This document shows positions 1-5,056 of a DNA stretch of 5,056 nucleotides, one piece after another. A program made the translations under genes and the position numbers. Source of the stretch: Bdellovibrio sp. (GTDB taxonomy: Bacteria; Bdellovibrionota; Bdellovibrionia; Bdellovibrionales; Bdellovibrionaceae); the NCBI GenBank assembly GCA_003176075.1, contig PSRN01000008.1, forward strand, positions 1-5,056, given 5' to 3'. Positions within the stretch are counted from its first letter, which is position 1. The number at the start of each line of letters is the position of its first letter. Below the pieces are notes generated by a model. It was not told the origin of the DNA. It was given only the letters and a program-made list of their open reading frames with translations, and ran no database searches.

Positions 1-2243
1 CCCTTGGAGAGATGGCGGTAAATGGCAATGGATTTCAGCCCCGACCGCCAAGCCGTGCGATGGAGCGCTTCGATCTCCTCAACCGTGGTTTTTTCGTCGA
101 GATTCACGGTCTTGGAAATGGCGCCGCTGATAAAAGGCTGAACGGCCGCCATCATTTTCAAGTGGCCCTCTGGCGGAATTTCAAGGGCGGTCGCGAAGAT
201 GTCGCGGTGCTGAGGATCGATCATATCACAACCCGCCACGGTGCCGTGAATTTTCACCCAATCCATGATCTTGCCAATTCGATCAGTGGAGTAGTCAGCG
301 TGGGCGGCACCGCCCAAGTCGGTGGCCTCACTAGCTCCGCCGCCCGAGGCGGCTCCGTCGGCACCTCCGCAGACGCCACGGGCGAGATTGCGAAGTCCCA
401 ATTCAAGCGACCGGCTCACAAGTTCCAGAACTCCACCGCCGACAAGATTTTTCACGCGCACAAGTGCATATTCAGGTTCAATGCCGGTCGTCTCGGAGTC
501 CATCACCAGACCAATTGTGCCAGTCGGCGCGACGGCGGTGGCCTGAGCATTGCGAAAGCCGCCGCTTGAACCGTAATCCACCACCTGATCCCAAATGGCC
601 TGCACCTGATCCGCCGGGATCTCCATCAACGAGCCAAAATCGATCTGTTGGAGGGCCTCACGATGTTTCTTCATAACCGCCAGCATGGGCCGCTTATTCG
701 CCCGCCAGGCCGCAAAGGGGCCCCTTTGTTCGGCGATTTGGCCGGAGAGCTGGTAAGCGACACCCGTCATCAGCGCGGCAAGAGCGGCCCCCCACTGTCT
801 GGCCCTATCGCTGTGATAAGGAATGTTCTTTTCCATCAAGAAGCTGCCGAGACCGGCCAATCCCAAGCCGAGGGGCCGAAAGTCGTGGCTATTCCGGGCA
901 ATGGCGGCGGTCGGATAACTTGCAAAATCCACCAGAATTTCTTGCGCTAAAAATATGATCTGACTGGCGCGCACGAACCCCGCAAAGTCAAACTGCCCAT
1001 CCGCAAGGAGAAATTTGCGCAGGTTGAGACTCGCCAGGTTGCAGGCGGAGTTGTCGAGAAACATGTATTCGCTGCACGGATTGCTGGCCCGGATCGGGCC
1101 TGAGCGGGAGCAGGTGTGCCATTCATTGATGCGATCATGAAATTGAATTCCTGGATCAGCGCAAGCCCACGCGGCCTCGGCGATCTCCCGCCACAGCTTT
1201 CGCGCCGGAACCTCCCGCACCGGTTGGCCGTGAAGTCGATCGAGCAACGACCACATTTCTTCTCTTTCCACGGCCTCCATAAAGGCATCGGTCACGCGCA
1301 CCGAATTGTTGCCATTCTGTCCCGAGACAGTGCGGTAGGCCTCGCCATCCAAGCCGCCTTCGAAGCCGGCGCGAATTAAGGCTTTGGCCTTCGCTTCCTC
1401 ATGGGCTTTCCATTTGATAAATTCGGAAATTTCCGGGTGGTCAATATCCAGAATCACCATTTTCGCCGCCCGGCGGGTGGTTCCGCCGCTCTTAATGCTG
1501 GCGGCGGCCCGGTCGTAAACATCAAGAAAGCTGAGTACACCGGAGCTGAGGCCGCCGCCCGAGAGCCGCTCATATTTGCTGCGCAGGTTGGAAAAATTGG
1601 TGCCACTGCCGCTGCCGTACTTAAAAATTCGGGCTTCGTTCATCACGAGTTGAAAGATGGATTCGAGGTTGTCTTCCACGCTTTGGATGAAACAGGCTGA
1701 CCCTTGAGGGCGGGCAAAAACCTTATTCAGTTCGACGACTTTTTGCCGCTTCTCGTCCCAGGCATAGCGCAAACCTCCGGAGTCAATTTTATATTTCTGC
1801 CAGAGTCCGCAATTAAACCAGACGGGGGAATTGAAACTGGCGCGCTGCGAATAGAGCAACATCTTGAGTTCTTGCTCGAAAATCCTGCACGTGGCGGCTT
1901 CGCCGCCCACGCTCCTCATCTGCCCCCGGGAGGAAAAATATCCTCCCGCCAGGCCCGCTTGCCCGATGGTTTCACTCACCCGGCTCACCAGCTGTTTGAT
2001 GGAGGTCTCAACACCGGGACGAAAGTATTTTGCGGCCGCGATTTCGACGGCGGTCTGACTCCAAGCCTCAGGCGCCTCCACATTCTTGAGTGAGAAAAAA
2101 GTCTTTCCTGAAGTGTCCTGAATGGCGCAAGAGACCTTCTTCCACGCAAACTTGTCTTCGGCTTCGCCGGGTCCAATGTGAAAGAAGGGTGAGATCGAAA
2201 GATTCCCATTTTTTGATTTTTTTGATTTTCGCTTTTTTGGCAT
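1..2243 (-). CDS. nrdJ: Vitamin B12-dependent (class II) ribonucleoside-diphosphate reductase, 3' end cut by window edge
   Basis: This cytoplasmic enzyme reduces ribonucleotides to deoxyribonucleotides, using adenosylcobalamin to make the active-site thiyl radical, so it needs neither oxygen nor an NrdB subunit. The minus-strand frame is open for 747 codons to the left edge. Visible family motifs include FNSPVWFN (137-144), KYGSGSGTNFSNLR (208-221), GGTTRRAAKMVILD (253-266), ASNPCSE (386-392), CNLASLNL (401-408), APTGTIGLVMD (572-582), TTGIEPE (585-591) and MMAAVQPFISGAISKTVN (697-714). By family comparison C390 is the radical cysteine, N388 and E392 are its partners, and C184 and C401 are the reducing pair. 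The C-terminal redox cysteines would lie off the window. The ATG at 2243 is preferred because GGAG (2253-2256) lies nine bases upstream; an in-frame ATG at 2258 would add MEQEF but has only GGCGGA directly against it, and a stop follows further upstream. Oddities are a Lys-rich N-terminus, two apparent insertions (about 105-120 and 624-648), and Ser583 where I recall Cys in relatives. The family assignment is very secure. Confidence 0.96.
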   Translation of the reverse strand, partial: MPKKRKSKKSKNGNLSISPFFHIGPGEAEDKFAWKKVSCAIQDTSGKTFFSLKNVEAPEAWSQTAVEIAAAKYFRPGVETSIKQLVSRVSETIGQAGLAGGYFSSRGQMRSVGGEAATCRIFEQELKMLLYSQRASFNSPVWFNCGLWQKYKIDSGGLRYAWDEKRQKVVELNKVFARPQGSACFIQSVEDNLESIFQLVMNEARIFKYGSGSGTNFSNLRSKYERLSGGGLSSGVLSFLDVYDRAAASIKSGGTTRRAAKMVILDIDHPEISEFIKWKAHEEAKAKALIRAGFEGGLDGEAYRTVSGQNGNNSVRVTDAFMEAVEREEMWSLLDRLHGQPVREVPARKLWREIAEAAWACADPGIQFHDRINEWHTCSRSGPIRASNPCSEYMFLDNSACNLASLNLRKFLLADGQFDFAGFVRASQIIFLAQEILVDFASYPTAAIARNSHDFRPLGLGLAGLGSFLMEKNIPYHSDRARQWGAALAALMTGVAYQLSGQIAEQRGPFAAWRANKRPMLAVMKKHREALQQIDFGSLMEIPADQVQAIWDQVVDYGSSGGFRNAQATAVAPTGTIGLVMDSETTGIEPEYALVRVKNLVGGGVLELVSRSLELGLRNLARGVCGGADGAASGGGASEATDLGGAAHADYSTDRIGKIMDWVKIHGTVAGCDMIDPQHRDIFATALEIPPEGHLKMMAAVQPFISGAISKTVNLDEKTTVEEIEALHRTAWRSGLKSIAIYRHLSK
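301..353. repeat. Two short GC-rich palindromes inside the Gly/Ala-rich insertion of nrdJ
   Basis: TGGGCGG (301-307) faces CCGCCCA (310-316) across two bases, and GCCGCC (339-344) pairs with GGCGGC (348-353) around CGA. Both fall in nrdJ codons 624-648, a Gly/Ala-rich stretch that interrupts the otherwise conserved C-terminal barrel region. Part of the symmetry may simply reflect GGC/GCC codons for Gly and Ala. Confidence 0.35.
1893..1948. repeat. Two short hairpins inside nrdJ at the site of an apparent N-terminal insertion
   Basis: GGCGGC (1893-1898) pairs with GCCGCC (1902-1907) around TTC. CGGGAGGA (1927-1934) pairs with TCCTCCCG (1941-1948) around a six-base loop. Both lie in frame within nrdJ codons 99-117, where the protein has about ten more residues between GGYF and the FEQEL helix than I recall for the family. 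The palindromes are seen directly; calling them remnants of a mobile repeat is inference. Confidence 0.4.
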
Positions 2244-2252
2244 GAATTCTTG

Positions 2253-2256
2253 CTCC
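2253..2256 (-). promoter_or_regulatory. Ribosome binding site of nrdJ that decides the start
   Basis: On the minus strand GGAG is followed by a nine-base spacer and ATG at 2243. The alternative in-frame ATG at 2258 overlaps this site and has no well-spaced Shine-Dalgarno sequence of its own, so the downstream start is favoured. Confidence 0.55.
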
Positions 2257-2290
2257 ATTCCGCCGGCTCACGCTCCGACCAAGTCACCTG

Positions 2291-2313
2291 CGAAGCTGCT
2301 TGCAGCACCTTCG
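2291..2313. promoter_or_regulatory. Inverted repeat in the nrdJ / cysteine desulfurase divergent intergenic region
   Basis: GCTGC (2295-2299) and GCAGC (2302-2306) form a near-perfect dyad around TT. CGAA (2291-2294) and TTCG (2310-2313) extend it, with three unpaired bases (ACC) on the right arm. The dyad sits between two divergently transcribed genes, where an operator serving either or both would be expected. It does not look like an NrdR box, which is an AT-rich palindrome. A weak minus-strand -10 candidate (TTTAAT, 2321-2326 read in reverse) lies nearby for nrdJ but lacks a convincing -35. An operator role is inference from position and symmetry only. Confidence 0.3.
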
Positions 2314-2335
2314 ATGTTCCATTAAACAAATAGGA

Positions 2336-3481
2336 GTGAAAAGAGTTATCTACTTGGACTACAACGCAACAACCCCTGTCGATCCCGAAGTGCAAAGGGT
2401 GATGGAGCCTTTCTTCAATGAAAGATTTGGCAACACGCTCGCCGTCAGCTCACCCTATGGCTGGGAAGCCCAGGAAGCTGTCGAAAGTTGCCGCCGCAAG
2501 ATCGCCGGGATTTTAGCTTGCCAACCCGACGAACTCACTTTCACCTCAGGCGCGACGGAAGCCAACAACTGGGCATTGCGGGGGCTGGTCGACTTTATCC
2601 GCACCACCGAGGGGCCGCAGACGCCGATTCATATTTTGTCGAGCCCCGTGGAGCATTCGTCGATTCTTTCTCCCCTTCGATTTTTGCAAGAAATCGGTGT
2701 CACGGTTGAGTTTCTTGAGGTAACGAAAGAAGCCAGCATCCGCTTGGAGGACCTCAAAGCCAAGATCAGACCTGAAACGCGTCTTGTTTGCGCCGTCTGG
2801 GTGAACAGCGAACTGGGCACCCTCAATCCGATCCGGGAAATCGCTGAAATTTGCCATCACGCCCAGATTCCTCTCTTGGCCGACGCGACCCAAGCCCTCG
2901 GCAAATTCCCCGTCAGCCTCGCGGCCTCGCCAGCCGATCTGGTTTCTTTTTCAGCCCATAAACTCTACGGCCCCAAAGGGGTTGGGCTTCTCTTTCACCG
3001 CAGGCACGGCCGCAAGGTCCAGCTGCGGCCCCTTCTTTACGGCGGCGGCCATGAAGAGGGACTGCGCAGTGGCACCTTGAACGTCCCAGGAATCGTGGGC
3101 ATGGCCAAGGCGATGGAACTGGCGGATGCTCGACTGGAGGAGAACCGTCAGTGCTGGCTCCGCTTGCAGAAGGAATTATGGGACGGACTTTGCTCTATCG
3201 ACCCCGGTGTTCGCCTAAACGGCCCACCATTAGGTCAGCGTTCTCCGACCAACCTTCATGTCACGTTTTCTAGCTGGACGAGTCAATCCGTGATCCCGGG
3301 TCTTGCGATCAGTCAGGGTGCAGCTTGCAATAGCGCGAATATAGAGATGAGCGCGGTTTTGCGGGCTCTCAACTTCACCGACGCTGAGGCCCAGCGCTCC
3401 TTTCGCATCAGCATGGGAAAACCCACCACTCAGGACGATATCCAACAAGCCATTAGGATTGTTCAAAAATATGTCAGATAG
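2336..3481 (+). CDS. iscS: Cysteine desulfurase, IscS/NifS type (class I, PLP-dependent)
   Basis: This enzyme removes sulfur from L-cysteine, leaving alanine and a persulfide on its own cysteine, which feeds Fe-S cluster and thio-cofactor synthesis in the cytoplasm. Numbering from the GTG at 2336 gives 381 residues. Visible elements are YLDYNATTP near the N-terminus, TSGATEANN (71-79), VEH with H107, WVNSELGT with N157, DATQAL with D183 and Q186, the PLP lysine K209 in SAHKLYGPKG, GGGHEEGLRSGT (236-247) and the persulfide cysteine C331 in SQGAACNSA. These sit within three residues of their E. coli IscS counterparts. The protein ends soon after the last helix and seems to lack the C-terminal tail that IscS uses to bind IscU, so NifS-like is an equally fair label. 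The start is uncertain: GTG 2336 gives the usual family N-terminus but AGGA abuts it directly, while TTG 2300 would add 12 residues without any ribosome site. Its neighbour downstream is an A-type Fe-S carrier. Confidence 0.93.
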   Translation: MKRVIYLDYNATTPVDPEVQRVMEPFFNERFGNTLAVSSPYGWEAQEAVESCRRKIAGILACQPDELTFTSGATEANNWALRGLVDFIRTTEGPQTPIHILSSPVEHSSILSPLRFLQEIGVTVEFLEVTKEASIRLEDLKAKIRPETRLVCAVWVNSELGTLNPIREIAEICHHAQIPLLADATQALGKFPVSLAASPADLVSFSAHKLYGPKGVGLLFHRRHGRKVQLRPLLYGGGHEEGLRSGTLNVPGIVGMAKAMELADARLEENRQCWLRLQKELWDGLCSIDPGVRLNGPPLGQRSPTNLHVTFSSWTSQSVIPGLAISQGAACNSANIEMSAVLRALNFTDAEAQRSFRISMGKPTTQDDIQQAIRIVQKYVR

Positions 3482-3523
3482 AAACACCGCAAAGAAAATA
3501 CCGCAAGGATAGGGAGACGAGGT

Positions 3524-3554
3524 CTGGCAAAACGATCCCCATTTGTGGTATGAT
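3524..3554 (+). promoter_or_regulatory. Candidate extended -10 promoter of the A-type carrier gene
   Basis: TATGAT (3549-3554) matches the sigma-70 -10 box at five of six positions, and TG one base upstream (3546-3547) makes it an extended -10. A poor -35 candidate, CTGGCA (3524-3529), lies 19 bases upstream, which is tolerable for extended -10 promoters. Transcription would begin about six bases after the -10, at or next to the A of the ATG at 3561. This would give the carrier gene expression independent of the desulfurase. Confidence 0.45.
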
Positions 3555-3560
3555 TATTTC

Positions 3561-3887
3561 ATGATTCAAATGACAGAAAAGGCGGCACAACGAATTAAGA
3601 CCCTTAGGGCCGAGGAAGGTAAGGACGCTTCGTTCTTTCTTCGCGTGGAAGTGAAGAAGGGGGGCTGTTCAGGCCTCTCCTATAAGATGAATTTTGAAAG
3701 TGAGCCGCGCTCGGGAGATAAGGCTTTTGAGAACTTTGGCGAACGTATCGTCGTCGATCCACAAAGCTTTATGTATTTGATCGGGATGACTCTCGATTTT
3801 TCCGGCGGCCTCAACGGCAAGGGTTTTATCTTTAGCAACCCCAACGCCACCAAGAACTGCGGCTGCGGCTCCAGCTTTAACGTATAG
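3561..3887 (+). CDS. iscA: A-type iron-sulfur cluster carrier protein (IscA/ErpA/SufA, HesB family)
   Basis: Members of this family bind iron or a [2Fe-2S]/[4Fe-4S] cluster and hand it to target enzymes in the cytoplasm. From the ATG at 3561 the protein has 108 residues, the normal family length. The three cluster ligands are present: C36 in KKGGCSGLSY, and C100 and C102 in the C-terminal NCGCGSSF. DFSGGLNGKGFIFSNPNA (79-96) is the characteristic segment just before the last two cysteines. A TTG at 3543 in the same frame would add six residues, and an ATG at 3570 would remove three. I chose 3561 because a good extended -10 element ends six bases before it, which implies a leaderless mRNA; no Shine-Dalgarno sequence precedes any of the three. 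The gene follows the cysteine desulfurase by 79 bases on the same strand, consistent with a shared role in Fe-S assembly. IscA, ErpA and SufA cannot be told apart reliably from sequence alone. Confidence 0.94.
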   Translation: MIQMTEKAAQRIKTLRAEEGKDASFFLRVEVKKGGCSGLSYKMNFESEPRSGDKAFENFGERIVVDPQSFMYLIGMTLDFSGGLNGKGFIFSNPNATKNCGCGSSFNV

Positions 3888-3908
3888 TCTGTGACTTTTA
3901 TTTTTTTT
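3886..3908 (+). terminator. Weak terminator-like element after the A-type carrier gene
   Basis: AGTC (3886-3889) and GACT (3893-3896) can pair around a TGT loop and are followed by a T-rich tract to 3908 interrupted by one A. The stem is only four base pairs, too weak for a confident intrinsic terminator, and it overlaps both the carrier stop codon and the 3' end of the convergent gene. It is the only candidate in the 10-base gap between the two genes. Confidence 0.22.
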
Positions 3909-4446
3909 GGAACTTCAGAGAGACTCCCGTTGAGTCGAGATCTTCAGCGACAAACCCGTAACCCCGGTCCGCCATCTGCTTCTTGATCTCCTCAAACAGA
4001 AAGCGCTGAGCATAGGCGTCGTCCCACAGGGCGATAAATGCTTTGTTCGATCTAATCCGGTCAATGGAATGAACGTCATGAATCGTCTCCTGCCGCTGCG
4101 CCATCGTCGACTGGCCCATCAGACGCCCCAATAGTCCGGCCGAAGCGTAATTCGGATCCTCCAAGAAAAGACTCTGTTCACCACAAGTCTTGGCTTCAAT
4201 AACGGCGGGATAGCCGGTAAAGCCAACGGCCAGACCGGAGTGCCATAGAATGTTGATCTCGCAGTCTTTCGCCGTCGCCCGACTTGCAATTTTAACTGCA
4301 GCATCAAAAATAACCCCCTCTTTGTACCCGGTCGATGCTGCGGATGTCGCAGGTGTGTCTGTTACGTACGGATTATTTTGGGGATCAGTCTGAGAAAAAC
4401 CCACGCAGGGGAAAAAGATTGAGATGGCAAAGAAAAATTTGATCAT
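3898..4446 (-). CDS. Small secreted protein of unknown function
   Basis: I do not recognise a family. The 182-residue product starts with MIKFFF and a hydrophobic stretch ending near VGFS-Q (about residue 18 or 19), a typical Sec signal peptide. The cysteine at position 14 follows Phe-Pro, which does not fit a lipobox, so a lipoprotein is unlikely and a periplasmic or exported protein is inferred. Residues 20-40 are Pro/Thr/Ser/Asn-rich and probably a flexible linker. The mature region has just two cysteines, C62 (AKDCEI) and C88 (AKTCGE), which could form a disulfide. The C-terminal half is charged and looks helical, followed by a possible strand pattern GYGFVAEDLDSTGVSLKF. The ATG at 4446 is well supported by GGAGGA three bases upstream. 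The gene lies 83 bases after the stop of a codirectional alpha/beta hydrolase and converges with the Fe-S carrier gene. Confidence 0.8.
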   Translation of the reverse strand: MIKFFFAISIFFPCVGFSQTDPQNNPYVTDTPATSAASTGYKEGVIFDAAVKIASRATAKDCEINILWHSGLAVGFTGYPAVIEAKTCGEQSLFLEDPNYASAGLLGRLMGQSTMAQRQETIHDVHSIDRIRSNKAFIALWDDAYAQRFLFEEIKKQMADRGYGFVAEDLDSTGVSLKFQKK

Positions 4447-4447
4447 G

Positions 4448-4491
4448 ATTCCTCCGTTAACTGGGGAATAGATATCACTTCATGGAGGAAT
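4448..4491 (-). promoter_or_regulatory. Ribosome site of the secreted-protein gene with an upstream anti-Shine-Dalgarno arm
   Basis: Reading the minus strand, GGAGGAAT (4455-4448) is the ribosome binding site of the gene starting at 4446. An exact complement, ATTCCTCC, lies upstream at 4491-4484. The two arms can form an eight-base-pair stem across a 28-base loop, hiding the ribosome site in any transcript that begins upstream of 4491. Such pairing could restrain translation, but no aptamer or named riboswitch is recognised. Confidence 0.35.
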
Positions 4492-4496
4492 TTCAA
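4469..4496 (-). promoter_or_regulatory. Possible promoter of the secreted-protein gene
   Basis: On the minus strand TTGAAA (4496-4491) resembles a sigma-70 -35 box at five of six positions, and TATCTA (4474-4469), 16 bases on, is a mediocre -10. A transcript from here would start near 4462 and would lack the upstream arm of the ribosome-site hairpin, so the two candidate elements imply different regulation. Confidence 0.28.
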
Positions 4497-4529
4497 GACG
4501 TCGAACTCACATCCCTGAAATTATTATCC

Positions 4530-5056
4530 CTACACATTCGCCGGCTCTTTCGCTGTATTGGACGATGAGGAATCGCCGGGCACTGAAAGCAAAAATTTCA
4601 TCAAGTCCCAAGTGATCATTTGCGGAAAATTAAGTGGAGAAATGTGACCAGCCCCTTGAGTCACAACCAAATTTTCGCACTTGAGCGTGCGGCCTAAATT
4701 TTCATAGGCCGTATAATGGATCAGCGGATCCTGTTCATCGTAGATGATCATGGTTTCTTTGTTCCAGTGTTTAAGGAGCTCTTCCCACCGACTCCAGTCT
4801 TCTTTGTGAAGAATCCATACAAACCTTTCAAGCGCGTGGCTCACCAACCCCAGCCTCCGGCGATCCAGGCGTTTCAGCCTTTCGTAAGACAAAGGTTCAT
4901 TGACGTTGCGAAAAATTTCTTCTGACCTTTGAAGAAGTTGGCGCCCTCGTTGGCTGCGCAAAAAAAACCTCAATGCAAAGCCCGGCCAGCGAAAACGAAG
5001 AAGCTGGCGCAACCCCTCCCAGCTGAAATCTCGAAAGGGCCGCGGCGGGAGTGGAT
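4530..5056 (-). CDS. Alpha/beta hydrolase fold protein, C-terminal part (5' end cut by window edge)
   Basis: The frame is open from the right edge to a TAG at 4530, giving 174 residues of an alpha/beta hydrolase. The C-terminal core pattern is clear: strand ETMIIYDEQDPLI carries the probable catalytic acid (Asp109 of the visible part) and VVTQGAGHISPLNFPQMI carries the probable catalytic His137, followed by a final helix DLMKFLL and a polar Ser-rich tail. The preceding Arg-rich helical stretch, with WPGFALRFFLRSQRG and LDRRRLGLVSHALERF, fits a cap or lid region. The nucleophile elbow (GxSxG) would be further upstream, outside the window. A TTG at 5012 is in frame, but coding continues upstream of it to the edge with residues that look like part of the domain, so it is not taken as the start. 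Substrate cannot be predicted; esterase, lipase, peptidase and C-C hydrolase relatives all share this pattern. Confidence 0.82.
   Translation of the reverse strand, partial: PLPPRPFRDFSWEGLRQLLRFRWPGFALRFFLRSQRGRQLLQRSEEIFRNVNEPLSYERLKRLDRRRLGLVSHALERFVWILHKEDWSRWEELLKHWNKETMIIYDEQDPLIHYTAYENLGRTLKCENLVVTQGAGHISPLNFPQMITWDLMKFLLSVPGDSSSSNTAKEPANV

Noticed and set aside
4..18. Lipobox in the secreted protein (residue C14)
   Set aside because: These are residue positions: Phe-Phe-Pro before the cysteine lacks the small residue needed at -1, so signal peptidase II processing is unlikely.
12..569. Plus-strand reading frames of up to 185 codons at 12-569, 648-950, 1401-1700 and 1704-2093
   Set aside because: They lie antisense to a continuous frame whose protein matches class II ribonucleotide reductase along its whole length, and their products have no recognisable motif.
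1..2243. Possibility that nrdJ is a frameshifted pseudogene
   Set aside because: Translation gave 747 uninterrupted codons, exactly the number expected from the distance, with every family motif in one frame.
2300..2328. TTGCAG (2300) and TAAACA (2323) as a promoter giving a leaderless desulfurase mRNA
   Set aside because: Spacing is 17 bases, but the -10 matches the consensus poorly and TTGCAG is part of the dyad; too weak to list.
947..2395. Minus-strand frames at 947-1288, 1985-2395 and 2068-2271
   Set aside because: They are out-of-frame shadows of nrdJ; the real frame stays open from 2243 to the window edge and holds all the motifs.
3486..3506. Short direct repeat ACCGCAA (3486-3492 and 3500-3506) after the desulfurase
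   Set aside because: Seven bases twice in 21 is within chance for this sequence and nothing else suggests an array or attachment site.
4478..4486. Two-codon upstream reading frame (ATG AAG TGA, minus strand) before the secreted-protein gene
   Set aside because: It has no ribosome site of its own, and such short frames arise readily by chance.
4716..4925. Plus-strand frame of 69 codons within the hydrolase gene
   Set aside because: It is antisense to a frame with a clear alpha/beta hydrolase Asp/His pattern and has no motif of its own.

Overview
The window reads as ordinary bacterial chromosome, moderately GC-rich, densely coded, with no insertion sequence, phage gene, CRISPR array, tRNA or rRNA that I can recognise. 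A secreted protein with a Sec signal peptide and a strong GGAGGA ribosome site fit a Gram-negative bacterium. A proteobacterial or Bdellovibrio-like lineage is possible, but the taxon cannot be fixed from five genes.

Layout. The left 44% (positions 1-2243, minus strand) is one uninterrupted reading frame for a vitamin B12-dependent class II ribonucleotide reductase (nrdJ). It runs off the left edge, so its C-terminus is missing. A short divergent intergenic region (about 2244-2335), with an inverted repeat, separates it from a plus-strand IscS/NifS-type cysteine desulfurase (2336-3481). After a 79-base gap comes a plus-strand A-type iron-sulfur carrier of the IscA/ErpA family (3561-3887), probably with its own promoter. 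Two minus-strand genes follow: a small secreted protein of unknown function (3898-4446), convergent with the carrier across only 10 bases, and the C-terminal part of an alpha/beta hydrolase (4530 to the right edge).

How the genes relate. The desulfurase takes sulfur from cysteine and the A-type carrier holds or passes on Fe-S clusters, so these two belong to one pathway. No scaffold gene (iscU or sufBCD) is in view. The reductase supplies deoxyribonucleotides and has no direct biochemical tie to them visible here; the shared feature is the divergent control region. The two right-hand genes are codirectional but I see no functional link.

The points most worth a second look are: in-frame, palindrome-bearing insertions inside the otherwise highly conserved reductase; a promoter placed so that the carrier mRNA would be leaderless; and an anti-Shine-Dalgarno sequence able to mask the ribosome site of the secreted protein. 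I did not find a convincing new multi-gene system.
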